The notes beneath the pieces are model-generated. The model ran no database searches. It saw nothing but the letters and a program-made list of their open reading frames with translations, and had not been told where the DNA came from. Of a stretch of 14,787 bases of DNA, positions 1 through 7,166 are shown piece after piece. Where the stretch lies: contig JBGPJM010000119.1 in the NCBI GenBank assembly GCA_041485385.1, forward strand, positions 1 to 14,787. The letters are read 5' to 3'. The stretch is from JBGPJM01 sp041485385 (GTDB lineage: Bacteria > Planctomycetota > Phycisphaerae > Phycisphaerales > UBA1924). Position 1 is the stretch's first letter. Every line of letters begins with the position of its first letter. The position numbers and the translations under genes were made by a program.

Positions 1-212
1 CCGCCGCCTCCGCCTCCGCCCCCGCCGCCCCCACCACCACCCCCGGCCCCGCCCCCGCTGCCCCCCGGCGGCGGCGACCCGATGCCAACCACCTCGCCTT
101 TCGACGCGACAGCCTTTGGGGTCATCGTCACATCCGCGCTGGTCGCCTTCACTTCCACTGGTCGCTTCGTTTCGGCAGTATTGCTGGGCACGGTGGCGCG
201 CGGTTCGGGCAT
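1..212 (-). CDS. Unknown protein with glycine-rich tract, N-terminal part (runs off the left edge)
   Basis: I read this frame by hand on the minus strand. It opens with ATG at 212, preceded by GGAG with a 9-nt spacer, and stays open to the window edge. The visible 70 residues start MPEPRATVPSN, continue with a hydrophilic stretch rich in Lys, Val, Thr and Ala, then PPPGG and an almost pure glycine tract (about residues 51-70) made of mixed GGN codons. There is no signal peptide or membrane segment in the visible part. It looks like a disordered N-terminal arm or linker leading to a domain outside the window. Function cannot be assigned. The good ribosome site and the sensible reading support a real gene; the alternative is chance openness of GC-rich DNA. 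It lies downstream of the 372-2447 gene on the same strand, 159 nt away. Confidence 0.55.
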   Translation of the reverse strand, partial: MPEPRATVPSNTAETKRPVEVKATSADVTMTPKAVASKGEVVGIGSPPPGGSGGGAGGGGGGGGGGGGGG

Positions 213-287
213 CGAAAAAGGCTCCACGGAACAGGCCTGGGCCCCTCAAAAAACACCCCCGGTTTCGGCCTCGGATTTATGCCCGGC

Positions 288-293
288 ATTGTA
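288..293 (-). promoter_or_regulatory. Candidate -10 box (TACAAT) for the left-edge gene
   Basis: On the minus strand TACAAT matches five of six bases of the sigma-70 -10 consensus and lies about 75 nt before the ATG at 212, in a locally AT-richer gap. No -35 at the usual 16-18 nt is seen (a TTGACC is only 9 nt upstream). Inference from sequence only. Confidence 0.35.
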
Positions 294-371
294 TCCCGAT
301 CGGGTCAAAAAGGGGGCCACGGAGGCTCTTTTTCGACGGAAAATCGCATTGTTTTTGCCGCAATTCCCGGC

Positions 372-2447
372 CTATTTGCGTGTGATCGCCTCAAGACTCT
401 CCAGCGTGCCACACACGGCCAGAAGGGCCATCGCCGAGGCGTCCGGGGGCATCCGCTGGTCCCACGGCGCGGCCCGAATTCCGCCCAGCGCCCGGCGCTG
501 CTTCGGGTACATCCACATCGTCCCTTCGTCGGCCTGAAGCTGACGCAGGAACCGCACCGAAGCGAGCAGCCTGGCGAGCTCCAGCGGGCGTTCGGCAGGG
601 TCGGTGAGGCGGGGATCGCCGAGCATCGTCGCGATGAAGGCAACCGGGCGTGCGGAATGCCACGTCGGGCGCATCGGGGCGGAGAGGCCGCCTGCCGCCC
701 CGGCCCCCTTGCTGAAGACGATCCCGCCGACCAGGTCCGGGCCGCCGCCCAGGACCTCGCTGGCGCTGTCGCTCAGCAGCGTCACCTGGTGATCCCAGAC
801 GAGGGCGCGCATCTGACGCAGGGCCACGGCCGAGGGCAGTTCCTTGTCGCCCTTCAGTACCGCCAGCCGCTGCTCGGCCCACCCCAGCCAGGGCATCTGC
901 GCGACCAGCTCCCCCTCGGCGGTCTCGCGGTAGGCGCGGCGGACCGCGGCCTCCGCCCGCGCCAGCCCCCCTCCCCCCCCACCCCCGGCCGCCGCGGCCC
1001 CCGGCTCGGACGCGAGCTGCACCAGTGCCAGGGCGAGGAGCCCCTTGGCCGCGGGCGGAACGTCCTGCGCAAAGCCGCTGGTGATGTCGAAGGCGCCGAG
1101 AACTCTGGTCTGGCACCCCGGCGCCCAGTTGCCGCAGGCCACCCAGGCCGCGGAGGTCGCCACGTCGTCCCACGGCGCGGTCTCGCCCGGCTCGATGCGC
1201 TTGAGGTCGCGCATGATGCTGCCGACGAAGCGATCGGCCGTGCTGGCCTGTCCGGCGCTCACGCCCGGCGTGTGCCCGTACACGCGGAGGGCGTACGCGA
1301 CGGTAAGCTGATCGACGGGGTCGGCGGCGGGGGGGTCGTAGGCGTCGCGCCAGGGCTCGTAGGTCCCGACCATGCCCAGCGCCTCGGCGCCCGGCCAGCC
1401 GCCGGCCAGCAGGTGCTCGGCGATGCGGTCGGCCAGCGCCCGCAGCTCGGCCTGGTTCAGCGACGCGGTGTCGAAGAGCCTGGCGCCGCGGTACAGGAAC
1501 ACGGGCTCGGCTTTGGGCCCGGTCTGCGCCAGGTGGGTCACCTTGAACCTGTAGAACTTCGCGGCGTGCTTCTCGGCCAGCTCCCCCGGCTCGATCAGCC
1601 CCAACGTCGCCTCGCCGCCGGCCTGCGAGGCCATCGCCGAGAGCGCCTGGCGCGGCGTCATGTTGGTGGAGAGCATCGCGCCCGGTGACATCGAGGCGAG
1701 GCGCTCGCCGATACGGACGGCCACGCCATCCAGCCCGGGCGCCAAGGTGCGGTCCGCCTCCTCGTAGCTCCGGGGGTCGATGGGGATGAGCGCCCCGGCG
1801 GCCTCCAGGCTGATCGTCATCTGAGCGACCATCTGGCGGACCGACTCGTCGCGGAGCGCATCGTTCTCGACCGGGAGGCGATGGTCGGCCTCGGCCACCG
1901 CCGCGGCGACCACGCGCCAGATGGTTTTGGGGTCGCCCGCGCCGCCGATCTCGGTGCCACGTCCGATCACCTCGCCGTTGAGGCGGAGGACGACGGTGGC
2001 GCCGGGGACGCGGATGAGCTCTGATTCGGTGGGCTGGGCGGGCACGGACCACTGCCTGACCCACGTGTGCACCAGGCGGTAGAGGCGCATCGTCTCGGCG
2101 GGCGACGGCGGGGCGTCCGCGGGCTCGCCGGGGGGCGCGGCGGGCGGCTGGGCCCATGCCGGCGCCACGCCCAGCACCAGGGCGAGCACCGCGAGAGCGA
2201 GCGATGTTGCCCGCACGCAGCGCCACGCGTTGTCCGCACGCCACACCCGAGCCCGGGCACTCGGACCCTCGCGGCCGTTACCGGACGACCGCGCCGCGCC
2301 GGCGTGGGCAGAACGCGGTTGCACGCGCCGCGCGCCACGCCCCTGGCGCGCGTGGCACACGGGTTGAAGTGTGTCTCCATAGACAACTGGAGATATGGCC
2401 ATGCTCGCCTTGACTGCATTTACAGACAATCGCAAGCGAATCTTCAT
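372..2447 (-). CDS. Large exported or membrane-anchored protein, possible AMMECR1-like N-terminal half and helical C-terminal half
   Basis: This long minus-strand frame ends in TAG at 372. I chose ATG 2447 because GAGGAG sits 7 nt before it, giving about 692 residues. However, the first 78 residues are Arg-rich and unlike the rest, and a good signal-peptide core (LALAVLALVLG, ending in APAWAQ) begins only near residue 82; GTG at 2216 or 2246 would place that signal at the N-terminus but lacks a ribosome site. After the signal comes a Pro-rich linker. The next stretch (GATVVLRLNGEVIGRG, an alternating Ala-rich helix, then a G-x-DGVAVRIG strand) recalls the AMMECR1 fold. The C-terminal half is Ala-rich helices with an interposed Gly7 loop, possibly an alpha-toroid like prenyltransferase or terpene-cyclase barrels. 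Both fold ideas are tentative; the function is unknown. Confidence 0.72.
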   Translation of the reverse strand: MKIRLRLSVNAVKASMAISPVVYGDTLQPVCHARQGRGARRVQPRSAHAGAARSSGNGREGPSARARVWRADNAWRCVRATSLALAVLALVLGVAPAWAQPPAAPPGEPADAPPSPAETMRLYRLVHTWVRQWSVPAQPTESELIRVPGATVVLRLNGEVIGRGTEIGGAGDPKTIWRVVAAAVAEADHRLPVENDALRDESVRQMVAQMTISLEAAGALIPIDPRSYEEADRTLAPGLDGVAVRIGERLASMSPGAMLSTNMTPRQALSAMASQAGGEATLGLIEPGELAEKHAAKFYRFKVTHLAQTGPKAEPVFLYRGARLFDTASLNQAELRALADRIAEHLLAGGWPGAEALGMVGTYEPWRDAYDPPAADPVDQLTVAYALRVYGHTPGVSAGQASTADRFVGSIMRDLKRIEPGETAPWDDVATSAAWVACGNWAPGCQTRVLGAFDITSGFAQDVPPAAKGLLALALVQLASEPGAAAAGGGGGGGLARAEAAVRRAYRETAEGELVAQMPWLGWAEQRLAVLKGDKELPSAVALRQMRALVWDHQVTLLSDSASEVLGGGPDLVGGIVFSKGAGAAGGLSAPMRPTWHSARPVAFIATMLGDPRLTDPAERPLELARLLASVRFLRQLQADEGTMWMYPKQRRALGGIRAAPWDQRMPPDASAMALLAVCGTLESLEAITRK

Positions 2448-2590
2448 CCTCACACTCCTCAGCTTCGCCGCCCTCTGCTGAGCCGCAGGATACCCGAAGA
2501 CCCAGAACCCAACCGCGCCGCCGCAGGCCCGGCCAGTGTCACCATTTCGCCGTCACCCCAGCGCTCCTGACAAGCGCTTCCACCTCCGAC

Positions 2591-2627
2591 AACCGCCCGG
2601 GCAACTCACCCGGGCGGTTCCGTTTTT
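2591..2627 (+). terminator. Rho-independent terminator reading rightward, with no visible gene before it
   Basis: An 11-bp perfect stem (AACCGCCCGGG, 2591-2601, with CCCGGGCGGTT, 2609-2619) closes a 7-nt loop and is followed on the plus strand by CCG and five T. On the minus strand there is no T-run, so the polarity is rightward, yet the gene to its left is leftward. The stretch 2448-2590 before it holds no convincing plus-strand ORF; it has a small palindrome (AGCGCT, 7-nt loop, AGCGCT) just before the stem, and a 6-bp hairpin TCTCCA/TGGAGA lies at 2374-2393. Confidence 0.75.
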
Positions 2628-2719
2628 GACCCCATCCATTCGTCGCCCGCGCCCCGCACGTTCCATCCACCCGGATCGAAGCGGCCGGGCCGGGGGAGGG
2701 CGAGGTGGGGACGCTCACC

Positions 2720-2752
2720 AAAGAAAACCGCCCGGGCACGCGCCCGGGCGGT
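2720..2752 (-). terminator. Rho-independent terminator of rpsA
   Basis: An 11-bp perfect stem (ACCGCCCGGGC, 2727-2737, with its complement at 2742-2752) and a 4-nt loop are followed on the minus strand by TTTTCTTT. It lies about 60 nt past the rpsA stop codon and points the right way to end that transcript. Its stem core is the same as that of the opposite-facing terminator at 2591-2627. Confidence 0.85.
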
Positions 2753-2811
2753 CGGTTGGGTCATTCGTGGCTGTCGGCGCCGGCTTGATCCCGTGCCCGC
2801 TCGACACCCGT

Positions 2812-4575
2812 CTACAGCACGATCTTGTCCGTGCCCATGGCGCCGTGCTCGTCCATGCCGCCGCGCTTGGGCGAGGGCTTGCCGCCGCGCCCGCCGCCGC
2901 CCTCGCCGCGGTCGCCGGTGTCGGTGTCGCCCCACTGGGCCCGCTTGAGCGAGAGGCCGATCTTGCGGTCTTCGACGTCGACGCGGAGGATCTTGACGTC
3001 GACCTCCTCGCCGGCCTTGACGACGTCCTGCGGGTTCTCGACCTTGTGGTCGGCCAGCTCGGAGATGTGGAGCAGGCCCTCCAGGTGGGCCTCGAGCTCG
3101 ACGAAGACGCCGAAGTTGGTGATCTTGGTGACGGTGCCGCGCACGACCATGCCGGGCTTGTAGTGCTCGGGGATGGCGGTGAGCCACGGGTCCTCGGTGA
3201 GCTGCTTGAGGCCCAGGGCCACGCGCTGCTTCTCCTGGTCGACATCGAGGACGACGCACTGGATCTTGTCGCCCTTCTTGAAGACCTCGTTGGGGTGCGT
3301 GACCTTCTTGGTCCAGGAGATGTCGGAGACGTGCAGCAGGCCGTCGATGCCGGGCTCGATCTCCACGAAGGCGCCGTAGTTGGCGAGGTTGCGGACGGTG
3401 CCCTCGATGACCGTCCCCTTGGGGTACTTCTCGCTGACGAGCTCCCAGGGGTTGATCTCGGTCTGCTTCATGCCCAGGGAGATCTCCTGCTTGGACTTGT
3501 CGATCTCCAGCACGACCACGTCGACCTCCTGGTTGGCGGTGACCAGCTCGGAGGGGTGGTTGATCCGGCGGGTCCAGGACATCTCGGAGATGTGCACCAG
3601 ACCCTCGATGCCGTCCTCCAGGCGCACGAACGCGCCGTAGGACATGATGTTGACCACCGTGCCGCGCACGCGGGAGCCGACGGGGTACTTCTTCTCGATC
3701 TCCTCCCACGGGCTGGCCTCGCGCTGCTTGAGGCCCAGGGCGATCTTTTCCTTCTCGCGGTCGATGTTGAGGACCTTGACCTCGACGCGCTGGTCGATCT
3801 TCAAGAGGTCGGAGGGGTGGTTGATGCGGCCCCAGGACATGTCGGTGATGTGCAGCAGGCCGTCGATCCCGCCCAGGTCGACGAAGGCGCCGAAGTCGGC
3901 GATGTTCTTCACCGTGCCCGAGACCAGGTCGCCCTCCTTGAGCGTGTCCAGCAGGCGGCGCTTCGCGGCGTCGCGTTCCTCCTCGATCAGCTTCCGGCGC
4001 GAGATCACGATGTTGCGGCGCTCGGTGTCGATCTTCAGCACCGCGGCGCGGATGTCGCGCCCGATGTACTCGCCGATCTCGCCCGGCCGGCGCACGTCGA
4101 CCTGCGACGCGGGCAGAAAGACCGGCACGCCGATGTCCACGAGCAGGCCCCCCTTGATCTTCCGCATCACGCGCCCCTCGACCACGTCGCCCTCGCGGGT
4201 CGTGTCGATGATCCGCTGCCAGTTCAGCATGCGGTCGGCCTTGCGCTTGGAGAGCTCGATCATGCCTTCCTCGCCGTCGAGGCGCTCGAGGAGGACCTTG
4301 ATCCTGTCGCCGACTCGGACAAGCGTGATGTCGTCGAACTCGTCCTTGGGGACCATCCCCTCGCTCTTGAGCCCGACTTCCACCACCACGAAGTCGCCGG
4401 TAAGGCCGATGATCTTGCCGTCCAGGATGTTCCCGGGCGTGAAGTCGGCGATCTGCTCGCCCAGCAGCGAATCCATGTCGCCGCCGGCGACCTTCGTCCC
4501 GAACGCCTGCTGCAGCATCGCGGTGGCGTCGTCGTCGCTGACAGACAGCGACGCGATCAGATTCTCGTCAATCAT
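2812..4575 (-). CDS. rpsA: 30S ribosomal protein S1
   Basis: S1 binds mRNA on the small ribosomal subunit and helps to unfold and place it at initiation. The 587-residue protein shows six S1 (OB-fold) repeats at about residues 48-112, 128-196, 214-284, 300-371, 387-458 and 475-546. Repeats 3-6 carry the classic wording G-T-V-x-N-I-x-x-[FY]-G-A-F-V ... G-L-[LV]-H-[IV]-S-[DE], whereas repeats 1 and 2 are divergent, as in other bacterial S1 proteins where they bind the ribosome. An acidic N-terminal helix precedes them. The last 40 residues are a Gly/Arg/Lys-rich tail, probably disordered. The family norm is about 550-560 residues, so the excess is mostly this tail. Start ATG 4575 has GAAGGG 5 nt upstream. 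It appears to be a single-gene transcript with its own terminator. Confidence 0.97.
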   Translation of the reverse strand: MIDENLIASLSVSDDDATAMLQQAFGTKVAGGDMDSLLGEQIADFTPGNILDGKIIGLTGDFVVVEVGLKSEGMVPKDEFDDITLVRVGDRIKVLLERLDGEEGMIELSKRKADRMLNWQRIIDTTREGDVVEGRVMRKIKGGLLVDIGVPVFLPASQVDVRRPGEIGEYIGRDIRAAVLKIDTERRNIVISRRKLIEEERDAAKRRLLDTLKEGDLVSGTVKNIADFGAFVDLGGIDGLLHITDMSWGRINHPSDLLKIDQRVEVKVLNIDREKEKIALGLKQREASPWEEIEKKYPVGSRVRGTVVNIMSYGAFVRLEDGIEGLVHISEMSWTRRINHPSELVTANQEVDVVVLEIDKSKQEISLGMKQTEINPWELVSEKYPKGTVIEGTVRNLANYGAFVEIEPGIDGLLHVSDISWTKKVTHPNEVFKKGDKIQCVVLDVDQEKQRVALGLKQLTEDPWLTAIPEHYKPGMVVRGTVTKITNFGVFVELEAHLEGLLHISELADHKVENPQDVVKAGEEVDVKILRVDVEDRKIGLSLKRAQWGDTDTGDRGEGGGGRGGKPSPKRGGMDEHGAMGTDKIVL

Positions 4576-4606
4576 TTGAACCCTTCATTTGCTTCGTTAG
4601 GCGCCC

Positions 4607-4625
4607 GCCGGCCGGATCGGCCGGC
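4607..4625. other. Perfect hairpin in the rpsA upstream region
   Basis: GCCGGCCG, a 3-nt loop GAT and CGGCCGGC form an 8-bp perfect GC stem ending 31 nt before the rpsA start codon. No T-run follows on either strand, so it is not a simple terminator. It could be a leader structure of rpsA mRNA (S1 mRNA leaders are structured and autoregulated in E. coli) or chance in GC-rich DNA. The rest of the gap between rpsA and the zinc-ribbon gene (4626-4833) holds nothing else I can support. Confidence 0.4.
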
Positions 4626-4833
4626 CCGGCCCACGCTCCGCGGCCGCACCACCCGGTTCAACTCCGGGGCGCTCGCCGCAGGGCCAGTACCAGGTCGCAT
4701 GCCCCCATGGGGCGGCTTGAGACCACATCTGTCGCCGCTCCCGCAACACGCGGGAGAACCTCGGCCCGGCGCTCTTTGCCGGAACGGGATGCTAGGCGTT
4801 CATCGCCGGTTTTTCGCTCCCGCGGAGTGCTCG

Positions 4834-4839
4834 TACCAT
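4834..4839 (+). promoter_or_regulatory. TANNNT box (TACCAT) 6 nt before the zinc-ribbon start
   Basis: TACCAT is followed by exactly 6 nt (TCCGGG) and the ATG at 4846. A -10 box at this distance puts the transcription start on or next to the ATG, i.e. a leaderless mRNA. The same layout precedes nfo and the BamE-like gene. No good -35 is seen (TTTTCG at 4811-4816 is weak). Confidence 0.45.
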
Positions 4840-4845
4840 TCCGGG

Positions 4846-5052
4846 ATGAGGCCGCCCATCTCCGCCTGCGTTCGTTGCGGCTACGACCTGGCGGGGGTGG
4901 GCTCGATCTGTCCAGAGTGCGGCCAGCGTCAACCGCGAGACCCGCAGGTCTTCGATCACGAGGCGCTCCGCACCCGGCGGATCCGCTGGACGGTAACGGT
5001 CGCGGCCCTTTGCGCGCTGACCCTGCTCATCCTCGTGATGGCGTGGATCTAG
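4846..5052 (+). CDS. Zinc-ribbon membrane micro-protein
   Basis: The 68-residue protein has a CxxCGYDL ... CPECG pair of knuckles (Cys 8 and 11, Cys 22 and 25), a classic zinc ribbon, then a basic linker (RTRRIR) and one C-terminal membrane helix (about residues 49-67) ending in W-I. This architecture is familiar from planctomycete genomes, where such small proteins occur in many copies; no precise role is known. The ribbon should face the cytoplasm given the positive residues just before the helix, which is inference. I chose ATG 4846 because the ribbon follows at once and because TACCAT lies 6 nt upstream; an ATG at 4789 would add residues with no family likeness. It is convergent with the receiver-like gene, with a 24-nt gap. 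Confidence 0.85.
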   Translation: MRPPISACVRCGYDLAGVGSICPECGQRQPRDPQVFDHEALRTRRIRWTVTVAALCALTLLILVMAWI

Positions 5053-5076
5053 GCAAGCAGAAAGGGAGAAAGCCTG

Positions 5077-5460
5077 CTAATCGGCTGCCTCGTCCCCGAC
5101 CGCTCGGCCCGCCTCCAGCTCCACCAGGATCTCGCCCAGCCTCCGGGAGAACGCCCCTCGCGCCATGACCGCGTCCGCCCCGGCCGCCTTGGCCGCTCCG
5201 AGCAGCGCGACCTCCACGTGCGGCCCCCACGCCACCACCTTGACCGCCGCACCGGTCGGCTCCCCCCGGAGCGACTTGATCAGATCAACCGCCGCCTCGC
5301 CCGCGTCCAGGTCTACGACCATCCCTTTCACCGGCGAATCCCCCAGCCTCGCGCGCAGCATCTCGGGGTTGCGGACCGGGCGGACCGAAACGCCCGCCGC
5401 CGCCGCGGCTTCCCTGATTCTCGTGGCCCAGAAGAGATCCGCCGCGAAGTAGAGTATCAT
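5077..5460 (-). CDS. Response-regulator receiver-like protein (single domain, degenerate)
   Basis: A 127-residue single-domain protein starting MILYFAADLFWATRIREAA. The order of strands and helices fits a CheY-like receiver: beta-1 ILYFAADLF, a strand VKGMVVDLDAG (about residues 44-54) with Asp 50 at the usual phospho-acceptor place, a strand VKVVAWGPH (about 73-81), then a helix AAKAAGADAVMARGAF near the end. The acidic pair after beta-1 is reduced to one Asp, and the conserved Lys of beta-5 seems to be replaced by Arg (MARGAF), so phosphorylation-driven switching is doubtful; a pseudo-receiver is the best description. There is no output domain and no kinase next to it. Start ATG 5460 is chosen because the fold begins there; the frame stays open upstream to 5763 but the extra residues look non-coding. 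It is divergent from gdhA. Confidence 0.75.
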   Translation of the reverse strand: MILYFAADLFWATRIREAAAAAGVSVRPVRNPEMLRARLGDSPVKGMVVDLDAGEAAVDLIKSLRGEPTGAAVKVVAWGPHVEVALLGAAKAAGADAVMARGAFSRRLGEILVELEAGRAVGDEAAD

Positions 5461-5557
5461 GCAGGCCCCAAGCGGCGATCCCCCAAATCCGGCCCACGGG
5501 CCACCTCGGCCCGCCGCGTTCGTGCCCCGTTTTTTTCGATGCCCCGGCGTCCACGGT

Positions 5558-5586
5558 CCGACAGATCTTACCCCTCCGCGTAGTTT
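5558..5586 (+). promoter_or_regulatory. Candidate gdhA promoter
   Basis: CCGACA (5558-5563; four of six bases of the -35 consensus), a 17-nt spacer and TAGTTT (5581-5586) lie about 80 nt before the gdhA ATG in the 208-nt divergent gap. A T7 run at 5530-5536 lies upstream without a convincing hairpin. Nothing else is evident in the gap. Confidence 0.35.
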
Positions 5587-5668
5587 CCCGGCGCGATGCC
5601 GATGAGGGCGCCGCCGGCAGTTGATCCAGGTCAAGGTCGTTTCACCCAACCCAGCTCCAGGCAAACCC

Positions 5669-7051
5669 ATGAGCACCACCACCGCCGCCAACAACAACCG
5701 TTCCCGCGAGGCCTTCCGCTCACCCGTCTTCGAGCAGGTCGGCCTCCCCAAGGACCCCGACAACCTCTACCTGCAGACGGTTGACGTCATGCTGACGGCG
5801 GCGGAACACCTGGGCCTCCCGCACTATGTGCAGCTCATCCTGGCGCAGCCCAAGAACGAGATCATGGTCCACTTCCCCGTGAAGATGGACTCCGGCGAGC
5901 ACCGGCTCTTCAAGGGCTACCGCGTGCAGCACAACGACGCCTGCGGCCCCTACAAGGGCGGCCTCCGCTTCCACCCGGATGTGCACCTTGACGACGTGAA
6001 GTCCCTGGCCCTGCTCATGACCATGAAGTGCTCGCTGGTGCGCATCCCCTTCGGCGGCGGCAAGGGGGGCGTGAAGTGCGACCCGCGCAAGCTCTCGCTC
6101 GGCGAGCTGGAGCGCGTCACGCGGCGGTTCTGCGCCGCGATCAGCCACGCCATCGGCCCGGACTACGACATCCCCGCCCCCGACGTCAACACCAACGCCC
6201 AGGTCATGGCGTGGTTCGCCGACACGTACCAGTCGCTCACCGACTCCAACCGCTCGTCGTGGGACGCGATGCGCGTCGTCACCGGCAAGCCGGTCGAAAT
6301 CGGCGGCTCGCTGGGGCGTGAGAAGGCCACCGGCCAAGGCGTCGTCGACGTGCTGCTGGAGATGCTCCCCGAGCTGAGCATCAAGGTCCAGGGGATGAAG
6401 TTCAGCCTCATCGGGTACGGCAACGTGGGCTCGTGGACGGGGCGCATCCTCGCCAAGCTCGGCGCCCGTCTTGTCGCGGTCATGGACCACACGGGCGCCA
6501 TCCGCAACGACAACGGCATGGACACCGACGCCCTGGCCGACCACGTCCACAAGACCGGCGGCATCGCCGGCTTCGGCGCCGGGTCCGCCACCAGCGCCGG
6601 GAGGAACGGCGCCGTGGGCGGCACGCGCATCACCACCGAGGAGTTCTACAAGACCAAGGTCGACGTGCTCATCCCCGCCGCGCTGGAGCAGATGATCAAG
6701 GCCGAGCAGGCCAAGTGGATCGACGCCAAGGTCGTGGCCGAGGGCGCCAACGCCCCGACGACGCCGGCGGGCGACCGCGTGCTCACGGAGCGCGGCATCG
6801 AGGTTATCCCCGCCATCCTCGCCAACGCCGGGGGCGTCACGGTCTCGTACTTCGAGTGGGTGCAGAACAAGTCCTGCGTCACCTGGGACGCCGAGGAGGT
6901 CGACACCGCCCTCAACCGCCACATGGTCATGGCCGCGCGCCGCACCAACGTCCAGCGCAAGAAGTACGGTTGCGACATGCGGACCGCGGCGTACATCGCC
7001 GCGCTGGAAAAGGTCGGGCAGGTGTACGCGGTGCGCGGGATCTTCCCCTGA
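5669..7051 (+). CDS. gdhA: Glutamate dehydrogenase (Glu/Leu/Phe/Val dehydrogenase family)
   Basis: It catalyses reversible oxidative deamination of glutamate to 2-oxoglutarate and ammonia with NAD(P), linking nitrogen and central carbon metabolism in the cytoplasm. The 460-residue protein has the complete family pattern: substrate-binding GPYKGGLRFHP (Lys 96), Lys 120 in MTMK, catalytic Lys 132 in PFGGGKGGV, catalytic Asp 172 in APDVNT, and a Rossmann domain with GYGNVG (249-254). Asp 273 at the end of the second strand might favour NAD over NADP, but that is weak evidence. The EGAN-x-P-T-T-P motif near 358-366 and the C-terminal Glu/Trp region are present. I prefer ATG 5669; a TTG at 5621 in the same frame would add 16 unlikely residues. 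Leucine or valine dehydrogenases are shorter (about 360 residues), so glutamate is the best substrate. A strong terminator follows directly. Confidence 0.95.
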   Translation: MSTTTAANNNRSREAFRSPVFEQVGLPKDPDNLYLQTVDVMLTAAEHLGLPHYVQLILAQPKNEIMVHFPVKMDSGEHRLFKGYRVQHNDACGPYKGGLRFHPDVHLDDVKSLALLMTMKCSLVRIPFGGGKGGVKCDPRKLSLGELERVTRRFCAAISHAIGPDYDIPAPDVNTNAQVMAWFADTYQSLTDSNRSSWDAMRVVTGKPVEIGGSLGREKATGQGVVDVLLEMLPELSIKVQGMKFSLIGYGNVGSWTGRILAKLGARLVAVMDHTGAIRNDNGMDTDALADHVHKTGGIAGFGAGSATSAGRNGAVGGTRITTEEFYKTKVDVLIPAALEQMIKAEQAKWIDAKVVAEGANAPTTPAGDRVLTERGIEVIPAILANAGGVTVSYFEWVQNKSCVTWDAEEVDTALNRHMVMAARRTNVQRKKYGCDMRTAAYIAALEKVGQVYAVRGIFP

Positions 7052-7083
7052 CCGCCCGAACGCCATGGGCCTCTCCCGTCGAG

Positions 7084-7107
7084 ACCCCGGTTGCTCCGGG
7101 GTTTTTT
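7084..7107 (+). terminator. Rho-independent terminator of gdhA
   Basis: ACCCCGG (7084-7090), loop TTGCT and CCGGGGT (7096-7102) form a 7-bp stem followed by five more T. It lies 33 nt past the gdhA stop. The minus strand lacks a T-run after the stem, so it ends the rightward transcript only. Confidence 0.92.
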
Positions 7108-7166
7108 CGTGCCGGTACGCAGCCGGTCGTCGGTGATGCGGGCAACTCCGGATCGACCCCACTCTC

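Noticed and set aside
212..336. An imperfect inverted repeat around CTTTTTCGA (212-229 and 317-336)
   Set aside because: Only nine bases match exactly, with gaps in the rest; it could be chance and has no terminator or operator context.
966..985. C-rich tract (C6-T-C8-A-C5) inside the 372-2447 gene
   Set aside because: It encodes a Gly7 loop on the minus strand; long interrupted C runs are expected in such a GC-rich genome and no repeat unit is seen.
279..1688. Plus-strand frame antisense to the large exported protein
   Set aside because: Low-complexity Arg/Gly/His/Pro composition typical of a shadow frame; the minus strand has the signal peptide and sensible composition.
4652..4668. A perfect tRNA T-arm look-alike: CCCGG, TTCAACT, CCGGG
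   Set aside because: No matching acceptor strand, D-arm or anticodon arm is found in the 60-70 nt before it, so it is not a tRNA.
2536..5052. A very long plus-strand open frame across rpsA
   Set aside because: It is the antisense of rpsA kept open by GC-rich codons; only its last 68 codons are the real zinc-ribbon gene.
5499..5536. Possible terminator (GGGCC/GGCCC stem and later T7 run)
   Set aside because: The T-run is 17 nt from a 5-bp stem, and there is no rightward gene before it to end.
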